DNA from: Clostridia bacterium
GTDB taxonomy: Bacteria; Bacillota; Clostridia; Christensenellales; Aristaeellaceae
Reading direction: 5' to 3'
Length of the DNA stretch: 35,091 nt
NCBI GenBank assembly: GCA_030535375.1
Contig: JAUNJB010000011.1
Location: forward strand, 1-35,091
In this document: positions 8,140 through 15,839 of the stretch, piece after piece
Position numbering within the stretch: the first letter of the stretch is position 1
Layout: every line of letters starts with the position of its first letter
Notes under the pieces: model-generated
Seen by the model: only the letters and a program-made list of their open reading frames with translations
Told to the model about the DNA's origin: nothing
The model's database searches: none
Program-made: the position numbers and the translations under genes

Positions 8140-9164
8140 CGCGCTCCTCCCGCCGCCATTCGCGCAAGGACGGCCCACACGAACAGCCGGTACATCCCGT
8201 GCCTGAGCATAGCCAGCGCCAGCCTGCCGGGACCCGCGGGCCAGCCGGTCAAATCCGCATGGACAAATGCCCGCGCAAGCTCCTCCCTTTCAAGAAAGCG
8301 CCGCGCCTTCTCCACGCGCCGCAGGACGCCTCCCCGCTCATACTTAAGACAGCTCTTGACGGCGCGGTTGGCCGCCAGAAAGAACTGACGCGCAACCAGA
8401 TCCTCGTATCGGCCGCGTGCCTGCGGGCAGGACGCAATCAGTGCCTCAAACCGCCTGGCCACGGCCATCTCGTTGTCCATGCGCGCCGGATTATACGCGC
8501 CTGTCGCGGAGCCCGCGCGGCGGATATAGGTGTAATACGCCTGACGCACGCAGACTATCCTTTGAAACGGCGCGGCATATACGTCAAAGAGAAACACGGC
8601 ATCCTGCCCGGTGCTCAGGCATCCGAAGCGCAGTCCGTTCCGGCACAAAAACGCCCGGCGAAACATCCTCGTCCAGAGCGAGCACATGAACGTATGCTCC
8701 TCGCGAAAGTGATTCCAAAATGCCTCCCGATCATATACGCCGCAAAGGCGGGGCAGTTCACACACCGGCTTTCCCAGAAGACTGCCGGTCGCGTCCGCGC
8801 GCACGGATTCATAGCCGAATTCCACGATATCCGCCCCATACAGCCTGGCCAGCGCCAGGCAATCCTCCACAAGCCGCGGCGACAGCCTATCGTCCGCATC
8901 GCAAAAGAGGATATACTCGCCCTGCGCGGCATCCATCCCCGCATTCCTCGCCGCGCCGGAACCCGCGTTCCTCTGGTGAATCACGCGCACGCGCGCATCC
9001 TCAAGGGCCATTGCATCGCAAAGCGCGCCGCTGCCGTCCGTGCTGCCGTCATCGACAAGCAGAATCTCGATGTCCGCATGCGTCTGTGCCCGCATCGAAT
9101 CCACCGCCGCACGCAAAAAAGCCGCCGCCTGATAGACCGGCACAATGAGCGACACATCCGCCAT
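8136..9164 (-). CDS. Glycosyltransferase family 2
   Basis: 342 aa, GT-A fold. VSLIVPVYQAAAFLRAAVDS opens the nucleotide-binding domain, VDDGSTDGSG follows, RNAGSGAARNAGMDAA and the metal-binding FCDADD complete the typical GT2 set within the first 100 residues. A basic amphipathic C-terminus could hold it to the membrane. GGGAAGGGGG precedes ATG 9164. It lies 30 bases after the previous GT2 gene and overlaps the next gene by ATGA. Confidence 0.88.
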   Translation of the reverse strand: MADVSLIVPVYQAAAFLRAAVDSMRAQTHADIEILLVDDGSTDGSGALCDAMALEDARVRVIHQRNAGSGAARNAGMDAAQGEYILFCDADDRLSPRLVEDCLALARLYGADIVEFGYESVRADATGSLLGKPVCELPRLCGVYDREAFWNHFREEHTFMCSLWTRMFRRAFLCRNGLRFGCLSTGQDAVFLFDVYAAPFQRIVCVRQAYYTYIRRAGSATGAYNPARMDNEMAVARRFEALIASCPQARGRYEDLVARQFFLAANRAVKSCLKYERGGVLRRVEKARRFLEREELARAFVHADLTGWPAGPGRLALAMLRHGMYRLFVWAVLARMAAGGAR

Positions 9165-9194
9165 ACGCTTTTCCCCCTTCCCCTCTCGGGCTCG

Positions 9195-10160
9195 TCAGCT
9201 GCGGACGATGCCCAGCGCCCGGGTAAATCGGTTTCCGAGCCTGTTCAGCAGATAGAATCCTCTGAAGCTCACCGCAAAGACGGCCGCGCGCACACCGTTT
9301 TTCACGCTCGCCGCATGGCGAAGCGGAAAGGTTCTGTCAAAACGGCCGCGCAGCTCGCGCCGGTATCCCCTTCCGACGGTGAATCCCGCGAAATACTTGC
9401 CCAGCAGATTGTCCTCCCAGGCCCGGCGGCAGACCCCGGGCACATCCTTCACGCAGGCAAGCGCCATCGCAACGGCAACCAGATCATCACCCCGCCGCTC
9501 GGGGTCCTCCGCGTGCATCACGGAGCCCTCCCGCATCACGTAGTGATACAGGCACCGGTCCACATAGCGCACCCGGCGCGCGGCGACCAGCGCGCAGGGC
9601 ATGAACAGCTCGTCCTCATGCGTGATCCCCTCGCGAAAGAAGAGCCCGTTTTCCACCAGGAATTCCCGGCGGCAGAGCCCCGGCCCCGGGCTGCACGCAT
9701 AGGCGCGCTTGCGGTACGCCTCCGCGAAGTACGCCGCGCCATCCGTCACCTGCCCGCCGATGCGCTCACGCCGCACATCCCTGAAGCTCCCGTTCCCGCG
9801 CTCGATCACGCGGCCGCATCGCACCATGTCCAGCGCATCGGCCTTCGCGGCCTCCCAAAGCGCGGACAGCGCGCCCGGCTCCAAATAGTCGTCGCTGTCC
9901 AGAAAGAGGATGTACGCGCCGGCCGCGCGATCAATGCCCGTATTGCGCGCGGCGGCGGCCCCGCCATGCGCCCTCGAGACGACGCGCACCCGCGCATCCC
10001 GCCCCGCGAAACCGCGGCAGATCTCGAGGGAATCGTCCGTCGATCCATCGTCGACGCAGACCACCTCCAGGCCGTCAAAATCCTGATCGAGCGCGGAGCG
10101 CAGGCATCTTTGAAGCCATGGCGCGGCGTTATAGACCGGGATGACCACACTGATTTTCAC
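9195..10160 (-). CDS. Glycosyltransferase family 2
   Basis: 321 aa from a GTG at 10160, selected because GGAGGGAG lies 7 bases upstream and the GTGA overlaps the stop of the preceding gene; the open frame upstream is only antisense-like read-through. Motifs ISVVIPVYNAAPWLQRC, VDDGSTDDS, GGAAAARNTGIDRA and FLDSDD are those of GT2 enzymes. The rest (GITHEDELFMPCALV) fits the EpsJ-like subgroup. One of three consecutive GT2 genes, each diverged, so each probably makes a different linkage. Confidence 0.88.
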   Translation of the reverse strand: MKISVVIPVYNAAPWLQRCLRSALDQDFDGLEVVCVDDGSTDDSLEICRGFAGRDARVRVVSRAHGGAAAARNTGIDRAAGAYILFLDSDDYLEPGALSALWEAAKADALDMVRCGRVIERGNGSFRDVRRERIGGQVTDGAAYFAEAYRKRAYACSPGPGLCRREFLVENGLFFREGITHEDELFMPCALVAARRVRYVDRCLYHYVMREGSVMHAEDPERRGDDLVAVAMALACVKDVPGVCRRAWEDNLLGKYFAGFTVGRGYRRELRGRFDRTFPLRHAASVKNGVRAAVFAVSFRGFYLLNRLGNRFTRALGIVRS

Positions 10161-11044
10161 GTCTTCTCCCTCCTGCGCCAATATCTGTACAGCCCCTCCG
10201 CGGGAAGGGCCAGCAGCAGATAAAGTCCCCTGCGCCGGCTGCCGCGAAGCAGCTGAGCCACGCTCATTCCCGCCGCCCGGCCGTATACCGCATAGACCAT
10301 CATCGCCCGGCATTGATCGCGCAGCGGCAGGCCCGCGGCCAAATGCACCTGCGCCCGGTGCACACAGCCCCGCGGCGAGCTCAGGCTGAGCCTGCGCCGG
10401 CTGCCTGTCAGCCCGCCCGGCGCGTAGCCGCCCATGACAATCGCCTGATTGCGAAAGATCATCTCGTATGGCCCGGACATCGCCACCCAGGAAACGCCCT
10501 CGCTGCAAAATTTCTCACCCGGATACTCGGGAAACGGATACTCGCGGAGGCATCGCGTCACAAAGACCTCCGCCATGTCCCCGCGGATGCCCCGCCCATA
10601 GCGGCACCGGCAAAAGCTCTCCCTCATCCCGTCGCGCGGCACAGGCCTGCTGCTCATATATGCACCACTGCCGTCCATGCGCCTGTACGCAATCGCGCAT
10701 ACGCCCGCCATATCGAATCGCGCATAATCGGCGCACACCGTCTCCACCGCATCGGGGAGCAGCGCGTCGTCGCTGTCCACGATCGCCGTGAGCGGCGTAT
10801 CGATCCGAGGCACCGCGCGATTGACCGCCGTGTGCTTCCCGCCGTTCTCCTTGTAAAAGGAACGAACCGGAAACGGCGCCTCGTCCGCCCATCGGGCGAT
10901 CTGCCCGTCCGTGCCGTCATCGCTGCCATCGTCCGCAATCAGCCACACGAAGTCATCGCATGTCTGCGCGCACAGCGACCGGTACAGCCTTTCAAGCAGC
11001 GTCCGCCGGTTATATGTCGGCGTAAGGATCGTCACAGTCGCCAT
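10157..11044 (-). CDS. Glycosyltransferase family 2 (family A)
   Basis: About 295 aa starting ATVTILTPTYNRRTLLERLY, with ADDGSDDGT, NGGKHTAVNRAV and IVDSDD in order, as in GT2 family A enzymes. The later FCSEGVSWVAMSGPYEMIFR block is typical of this subgroup. ATG 11044 overlaps the end of the polymerase-like gene by 35 bases; an upstream ATG at 11071 would lengthen the overlap to 62 bases, and the motif begins immediately after 11044, so the shorter form is chosen. The ribosome binding site is weak, consistent with coupling. Confidence 0.86.
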   Translation of the reverse strand: MATVTILTPTYNRRTLLERLYRSLCAQTCDDFVWLIADDGSDDGTDGQIARWADEAPFPVRSFYKENGGKHTAVNRAVPRIDTPLTAIVDSDDALLPDAVETVCADYARFDMAGVCAIAYRRMDGSGAYMSSRPVPRDGMRESFCRCRYGRGIRGDMAEVFVTRCLREYPFPEYPGEKFCSEGVSWVAMSGPYEMIFRNQAIVMGGYAPGGLTGSRRRLSLSSPRGCVHRAQVHLAAGLPLRDQCRAMMVYAVYGRAAGMSVAQLLRGSRRRGLYLLLALPAEGLYRYWRRREKT

Positions 11045-12251
11045 GCACTCGCCCGCCTTCCGCGCATTCATTCATCGTCAGCAGCCAGATCACCGTATTC
11101 ACCGGATAGTGAAACAGCGTGTTGTCCGTCACATAGGTCACCAGCAGATAAACCGTCACGGCCACGAGGAACGCTGCCGCCCGGCCGCCGTATCGCCCGC
11201 TTACAAAAAAGAGCGGGATCATCATCGTCAGCATCCATATGGCCATTCCGATGAACCCCAGCGCGATAAACTGTTCCACGTACACGCTGTGCATGGAGGA
11301 GGACACGCCGTTGAGCAAGCCGTATTCGTAGACAAACCGGATACCACGCCCCATATACAGCGGCGAAAACTCATACACCGCATCGTACATCGCGTAGGTG
11401 CTCTCCCGCCCCATCATATTGATGTGAAGCAGCGCGGCGATCTGCGCAAGCGCTCCGCTGCGCACCAAATCAACCCATGCCAGCGCCGCGGCCGTGCCCG
11501 CCACGGCCATCACCCACAGGAAGCACCGCTGCCCGCTGATCCGCCTCCAGATCACGGCGGCGACGCATGCCAATATGACGCCGGCAACGGCAATGCGCTT
11601 GAGGCTCAGCACGAAGAAAAACGCGGCCGTCAAAGTGCCCCACCGCTCCCGTCCGCGCCGCCCTTTGCCGCTCACCAGGCCATAGATCACAAACGCGCCC
11701 CACGCGAACACGATATCATGCAGCTCCAGCCGGGCAATGGCCGTCCCCGTTTGCCCGGTCCACGTCAGGAGCAGGGTGGCGTATTCCCGCGCCAACGTCA
11801 AAACGCCCTCTTTGGCGACGGCCTGCGCGAGCATGGCACCGTTCGCCAGCGCCATCCCGCATAAAACATAAGCGGCTCCGCGCCGCCCAAACAGATAGAA
11901 TACCGCGCCGACAAACAGCGCATTGACAAGCATATAGAGCGTATTGCGGGAGCCGCGCGCGATATATGCCGGTTCCTCCAGCCGGATCACCCATACGCCA
12001 AGCGACCAAAGCCAGGCAAACAGGAACGGAATCAGGCACACCGCCGCAAGCGTCAGGCAAAAGCCCAGCCTTTTCCGCTGTGGACGGATGAGAAACGCGG
12101 CGGCCGCCCACGCGATCAGGATCACGTCTACCGCGTACCGCACCCAGACGGGCAGGCGATAGCACACGCTCAGCCCGCTCACAAGCATCAATAGAATAAA
12201 GAGGAGCGGCCCGGCCATCCCGGCCGATCTTCGCGCGCCTATGTCCTTCAC
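11010..12251 (-). CDS. Polymerase/O-antigen-ligase-like multi-pass membrane protein
   Basis: About 413 aa with some 10-12 hydrophobic segments and a large loop (FSPLYMGRGIRFVYEYG, then SSSMHSVYVEQFIALG) that resembles the periplasmic loop of Wzy polymerases and O-antigen ligases, including the conserved H-S-x-Y/F-V/L-E pattern before a membrane segment. Its place between Wzz-like and glycosyltransferase genes supports polymerisation of repeat units at the outer membrane face. The start is uncertain: GTG 12251 has AGGTGG five bases upstream, but GTG 12260 and ATG 12218 are possible. Wzy proteins are poorly conserved, so this rests on topology and context. Confidence 0.75.
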   Translation of the reverse strand: MKDIGARRSAGMAGPLLFILLMLVSGLSVCYRLPVWVRYAVDVILIAWAAAAFLIRPQRKRLGFCLTLAAVCLIPFLFAWLWSLGVWVIRLEEPAYIARGSRNTLYMLVNALFVGAVFYLFGRRGAAYVLCGMALANGAMLAQAVAKEGVLTLAREYATLLLTWTGQTGTAIARLELHDIVFAWGAFVIYGLVSGKGRRGRERWGTLTAAFFFVLSLKRIAVAGVILACVAAVIWRRISGQRCFLWVMAVAGTAAALAWVDLVRSGALAQIAALLHINMMGRESTYAMYDAVYEFSPLYMGRGIRFVYEYGLLNGVSSSMHSVYVEQFIALGFIGMAIWMLTMMIPLFFVSGRYGGRAAAFLVAVTVYLLVTYVTDNTLFHYPVNTVIWLLTMNECAEGGRVHGDCDDPYADI

Positions 12252-12267
12252 CCCTTCCACCTGCCCT

Positions 12268-13605
12268 TCAGGCGCCGCCCAGAGGCGGTTCCATCCGCAG
12301 GATTTCACGGATGCGTCCGGCGAAAATGGCCAGCAGGATGCCCAGCAAGCCGCCAAACACCGCGCCCAGCAGCGTGTACAGCCGCACATCGACCGTCCCG
12401 CGCACCGTCACGCCCTCGCGCAGCGTCAGGCTCTGCGCCGCGATCCACGCGCGAAGCTCCGCATCCGTTTCAAGCGCCAGCGCATGCAGACCGGCCAACC
12501 GCCCGGCCGCCTCCGCAATCCCGTCCTCCACACGCCGGGTATCGAATCCATCTTCCCCCGCATCTGAAAACGAGGCAATCCGTCCCTCACAGGCGCGCAG
12601 CTCCGCCTCGCACCCGATCATGTCGATCAACGCCTGCGCGTACCGCCGGGCCAACACGTCGTATGCCGCCGTGCTTTCCGCCTGCCCCTCCGCAACGAGC
12701 ACTGGCTCCGCGATTTGGGCCTCCGCCTGCGCGGACGCCGCGTCCATCTGCGCCATCAGCGCTTTGATCCGCTCCGCGCGCCCACGCGCCAGCCCAAGAT
12801 CCGCCTCATATTCCGTAAGCTCCGCATTCCAGCGCGCAAGCAATCCCGCCCGGTCCCTCGCCGCGCCATCCGCCAGAATATCCGACCGCAGCTTCGTCAA
12901 TTCCTCATCCAGAATGAACGCGTATTCGGCGGCCAGATCCGCCGGCGCATAGCCCGTTGCAGCGCTGCGAAACGCCAGATAGCTCTCCGCCCGGCTGTTG
13001 AGCGCATCCACGCTCTCCCTCGCCGCGGCAATCAGGCCATCCGCGCAGTCGATATACTCGCTGTCCGCCGCCGGAACATTCTCTAAGCCGCCCGGGAGCG
13101 CCTGCGGCTCCAGCACCACGTGCCGCTCGCCATACCACGCCGCATACCCGGAAAGCAGCGTCCGCAGCACATCGCCGGCATACGCGCCGCCCCTGCTTCC
13201 GCTTGCCGTGAACGTGATCCGATACGCCGTCCGCTGCCCGGCTGGCCCATATTCCGCCTGCTGTCCCGCCGTTGAATTCGCTCCGAGCCATTCCCCATCC
13301 AATCCCACGACCATCATCTCGGCCGCAAATCCGCTGCGCAGCTCCTGTACACTTTCCTGCAAACCGAGCGCACGCGCCAGCCCGTCCACCCTCGCGGCGG
13401 AAAACATCTCCTGCGGATCGATAGCGCTGCCGTCGGGGTTCTGCCCCCTGTCCGCAAAGCTGCCCGTGTATTCAATCGTCGCCGCCGCGACATAGCGCTG
13501 CGCGTGCGCGGCGTAAAAAAAGACGAACGCCGTTGCCAAAACGGCCGCCGCTATCGCAAGCCCATACCCACGTCTGAGATATCGGATCGGCTGAAACTCC
13601 GGCAT
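12268..13605 (-). CDS. Wzz-like polysaccharide co-polymerase (second of a pair)
   Basis: About 445 aa with the layout of chain-length determinant proteins: an N-terminal membrane segment (LAIAAAVLATAFVFFYAAHA, about residues 15-35), a long extracytoplasmic helical region rich in Ala/Glu (probable coiled coil), and a second membrane segment near the C-terminus (LYTLLGAVFGGLLGILLAIF) ending in a short cytoplasmic tail. There is no Walker motif, so it lacks a BY-kinase part. The start is one of three consecutive ATGs at 13611, 13608 and 13605; the last has the best spacing from GCGAGGG. It follows another Wzz-like gene in a TGA/ATG overlap. Confidence 0.68.
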   Translation of the reverse strand: MPEFQPIRYLRRGYGLAIAAAVLATAFVFFYAAHAQRYVAAATIEYTGSFADRGQNPDGSAIDPQEMFSAARVDGLARALGLQESVQELRSGFAAEMMVVGLDGEWLGANSTAGQQAEYGPAGQRTAYRITFTASGSRGGAYAGDVLRTLLSGYAAWYGERHVVLEPQALPGGLENVPAADSEYIDCADGLIAAARESVDALNSRAESYLAFRSAATGYAPADLAAEYAFILDEELTKLRSDILADGAARDRAGLLARWNAELTEYEADLGLARGRAERIKALMAQMDAASAQAEAQIAEPVLVAEGQAESTAAYDVLARRYAQALIDMIGCEAELRACEGRIASFSDAGEDGFDTRRVEDGIAEAAGRLAGLHALALETDAELRAWIAAQSLTLREGVTVRGTVDVRLYTLLGAVFGGLLGILLAIFAGRIREILRMEPPLGGA

Positions 13606-13607
13606 CA

Positions 13608-14903
13608 TCATCCCTCGCTTTGCTGGGCATTCGTCTTTCTCCTGCGCAGGCTTGCCGCGGCGCCGCACAGCGCACAGAGCGCGCATCCCGCCGCCGCGGA
13701 CCGGGCAAGGTGCATGCGTTCGGGCAGCGAGGGATCATCCACACTGAACACGATGACCCCGCCCATTCTCTCTTCCACGCACAAGCGCTCATACGCCCAC
13801 ACCTGCTGCACGATATCCGACAGGCGCGCCTCCACCCGCAAGGCCCACGCCTCCGCCGTTTCCACGGCAGACGGCGTTGCTCCCGTCCTCAGCCGCTCAA
13901 GCCGCGCCTCGTTCACCGCCAGATTCCGCCGCATCTCGTCAGCCTGCGCGGATTTCTCCTCTGCCAGCAGCGCAAACCGATCCCGGCCCGTCTCCGCGCG
14001 CAGCAGGCTCATCGAACCGCCGCTGCCGCCCACGGGCACCCAAACGTCTGCGGGCGCACCGACATATTCCTCAAGAACCCAGCGGTATGCCACAGCCTCC
14101 TTGCTGTATTGCTCCGCCAGACCCGCCAGCCTGCTGCCCGCTCTCTCGAGCCTGACGATCTGATCCTCCGCATCCCTGGCGGCGCCGCTTTCAGCAATAT
14201 ACGCGCAAAACGCGGCCAGCTCGCCCTGTCTAAAATCCTCCACCTGCAGGCGGAGCGCGGAAAGCGAGCTGCCGTCCTCCGCCACAAAAGCGCCCATGGA
14301 CGCCTCGCGCTGGCCAAGGTATTCCTCCGTGCGCCGCGTCATCATCTCCAGATACGCGCCTCTCTGCGCGTAATCCATTTCGGACATGTCCGAAAGCGCC
14401 AGCGCCTTGGGCGTCAGCAGGTATTGTTCTAAAAACCATGCACGATACTCCGCGCACAGGCTCTCAAGCAGCTGCTCCGGCGAAATCCTTTGCAGGTACG
14501 CTCTAGGCAGCCGGAGAACCACCCGGTACGACGCGCTGACCTGGCCCATGCCGATGCGCTCCTCACGAACCGGCAGAACGGCCACCATGCCTTGCAGCGC
14601 ATCCGGCTCCATTTCCCCGGCAATCCCGGCGCGTCCGACGGCCCTCCTTGCCACAGCCTCCGATCCGATCTCCGCCGGATCAAACCAGAGGCCGTTGGGC
14701 GTCCTGCCGTCCGATCCCTCCTCATAGGTCAACGACAGCGTCGCCGCAGCCATGTTCAAATCTCCAAGATAAGAGAGCCCGGCGCACAGCGCGGCGCAGC
14801 ACAGCGCCGCCATCGCCCACATGAACAGGCGCCCGCCCCCGGACTTGGCCGCGTTTTCGGCGGACGCATGCGTCTTTCGCCCTGAGGATTCCGGCACATG
14901 CAT
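13608..14903 (-). CDS. Wzz-like polysaccharide co-polymerase (first of a pair)
   Basis: About 431 aa, again with a membrane segment near residues 25-45 (MWAMAALCCAALCAGLSYLG), a long helical middle part, and a C-terminal hydrophobic segment followed by RRRK. The two proteins share layout and the opening after the first segment (ATLSLTYEEGSDG here, ATIEYTGSFADRG in the next gene; then DPAEIGSEAVARR and DPQEMFSAARVDG), so they are likely diverged paralogues. No kinase domain. Candidate starts are GTG 14918, ATG 14903 and GTG 14897; GAGGGG best suits the last, GGAAAG suits 14903. First gene of the polysaccharide train, about 80 bases after its promoter. Confidence 0.66.
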   Translation of the reverse strand: MHVPESSGRKTHASAENAAKSGGGRLFMWAMAALCCAALCAGLSYLGDLNMAAATLSLTYEEGSDGRTPNGLWFDPAEIGSEAVARRAVGRAGIAGEMEPDALQGMVAVLPVREERIGMGQVSASYRVVLRLPRAYLQRISPEQLLESLCAEYRAWFLEQYLLTPKALALSDMSEMDYAQRGAYLEMMTRRTEEYLGQREASMGAFVAEDGSSLSALRLQVEDFRQGELAAFCAYIAESGAARDAEDQIVRLERAGSRLAGLAEQYSKEAVAYRWVLEEYVGAPADVWVPVGGSGGSMSLLRAETGRDRFALLAEEKSAQADEMRRNLAVNEARLERLRTGATPSAVETAEAWALRVEARLSDIVQQVWAYERLCVEERMGGVIVFSVDDPSLPERMHLARSAAAGCALCALCGAAASLRRRKTNAQQSEG

Positions 14904-14957
14904 CCCCTCTTTCCACACACCCGGCTTCGTCCGCAGCCGACAATCCTGTGTATACTA

Positions 14958-14970
14958 TCCAAATATTGGA
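14958..14970. promoter_or_regulatory. Inverted repeat in the 5' leader of the polysaccharide operon
   Basis: TCCAAATATTGGA is a 13-base palindrome just downstream of the predicted start site. It is nested inside TGTGTA (14947-14952) and TACACA (14982-14987). Either a regulator site or a small RNA hairpin. Confidence 0.35.
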
Positions 14971-14988
14971 AATTATTTATGTACACAG

Positions 14989-15017
14989 ATTATACAACTT
15001 CCGACAGATTTCGTCAA
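14989..15017 (-). promoter_or_regulatory. Sigma-A promoter of the polysaccharide operon
   Basis: On the minus strand TTGACG (15017-15012), 17-bp spacer, TATAAT (14994-14989). Start near 14982, giving a leader of about 80 nt. Confidence 0.75.
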
Positions 15018-15108
15018 TGTTTTCTTACATTTTTCATGGATCATCGTCGATATTATCCCTCATCCGTCTTTACCCACAAAATAATTGGAAAAATAATCAA
15101 ATCAGGTG

Positions 15109-15137
15109 TTGACATTCTCTCCTCACCATGCTATAAT
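15109..15137 (+). promoter_or_regulatory. Consensus sigma-A promoter of tRNA-Val
   Basis: TTGACA (15109-15114), 17-bp spacer, TATAAT (15132-15137). Perfect consensus boxes 22 bases before the tRNA. Confidence 0.88.
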
Positions 15138-15158
15138 ATATTCTGTTCTCAGCGATAT

Positions 15159-15234
15159 GGTCTGTTGGCTCAGTTGGTAGAGCACATCGTTCACATCGAT
15201 GGGGTCACTGGTTCGAGTCCAGTACAGACCACCA
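15159..15234 (+). tRNA. tRNA-Val (anticodon CAC)
   Basis: 76 nt including an encoded CCA. Acceptor stem GGTCTGT/ACAGACC, D arm GCTC-AGTTGGTA-GAGC, anticodon stem CATCG/CGATG with loop TTCACAT so that positions 34-36 read CAC, variable loop GGGTC, T arm ACTGG-TTCGAGT-CCAGT, discriminator A. All arms pair without mismatch. It decodes GUG, in keeping with a GC-rich genome. Confidence 0.95.
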
Positions 15235-15235
15235 T

Positions 15236-15272
15236 AAAACCTTGCAGGTACGAATGCTTGCAGGGTTTTTTC
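15236..15272 (+). terminator. Intrinsic terminator of tRNA-Val
   Basis: AAAACCTTGCAGG pairs with CTTGCAGGGTTTT through 13 positions with G-U wobbles, 8-base loop, ending in a T-run at 15266-15271. Starts two bases after the CCA end. Confidence 0.8.
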
Positions 15273-15300
15273 TATATCCACGATGAAGGAGGCAATCCCC

Positions 15301-15522
15301 ATGAAGTCAAACAGCAAGCATCCTCTTGTCAATCTGCTCTCCCTTTGCGGCCAGATTGCCGAACACAAGAGCGAAAAGACGCAGGAGCACGGCGGTGACG
15401 AAAGCCGCATTCTCGCCGCGCTGAATGACGACCAGCAGACTCAGCTCAAGGAGCTTCTTGAGACGCTGCGCCAGGCATGGCTCAAGGATCACGCCGAGCA
15501 TCACAGAAAGCCGCAGGCGTGA
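15301..15522 (+). CDS. 73-aa charged helical hypothetical protein
   Basis: ATG 15301 behind AAGGAGG (15285-15291). The protein is hydrophilic and probably helical (ESRILAALNDDQQTQLKELL, then ETLRQAWLKDHAEHHRK), with one hydrophobic N-terminal stretch (HPLVNLLSLCGQIAEHK). No known motif. An alternative ATG at 15283 lies inside the ribosome binding site and is unlikely. It resembles the small uncharacterised helical proteins common in Clostridia; function unknown. It is followed by a strong hairpin at 15553. Confidence 0.7.
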   Translation: MKSNSKHPLVNLLSLCGQIAEHKSEKTQEHGGDESRILAALNDDQQTQLKELLETLRQAWLKDHAEHHRKPQA

Positions 15523-15552
15523 TGCCCCTGTGACGCCATCGAAAACAGAATC

Positions 15553-15589
15553 AGCAAAGCCCATGCCGGAATGCGGCATGGGCTTTGCT
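15553..15589. terminator. 16-bp perfect hairpin behind the 73-aa gene
   Basis: AGCAAAGCCCATGCCG (15553-15568) and its exact complement at 15574-15589 with a GAATG loop. No T-run follows on either strand, so this may act as a transcript-stabilising 3' hairpin rather than a strict intrinsic terminator. The next 215 bases up to 15804 hold no gene I can support. Confidence 0.55.
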
Positions 15590-15804
15590 CCATCTCATCC
15601 CAATAAAACGACGCCGGCACGATCCGGGGCGGACGCCAAACGGAGCATTCTGCGCCGGCGAAACGGCATCAACTGAATCCGACGATCACGGAGTATCAGG
15701 CGAAAGCGCAGCGGTATATCAGCGTGTCCGGGCGTGAATCGGGCGGGAACAAGCCCTCGCACGATAATCCGCCGCATGGATTTTTCACTTTTTTCATTTT
15801 TTGC

Positions 15805-15833
15805 TTGACACAAAGCTCCTTCGCATATATACT
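15805..15833 (+). promoter_or_regulatory. Sigma-A promoter of the structured RNA
   Basis: TTGACA (15805-15810), 17-bp spacer, TATACT (15828-15833). Predicted start at about 15840. No protein start is close, which points to a long untranslated transcript. Confidence 0.82.
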
Positions 15834-15839
15834 ATCTGC

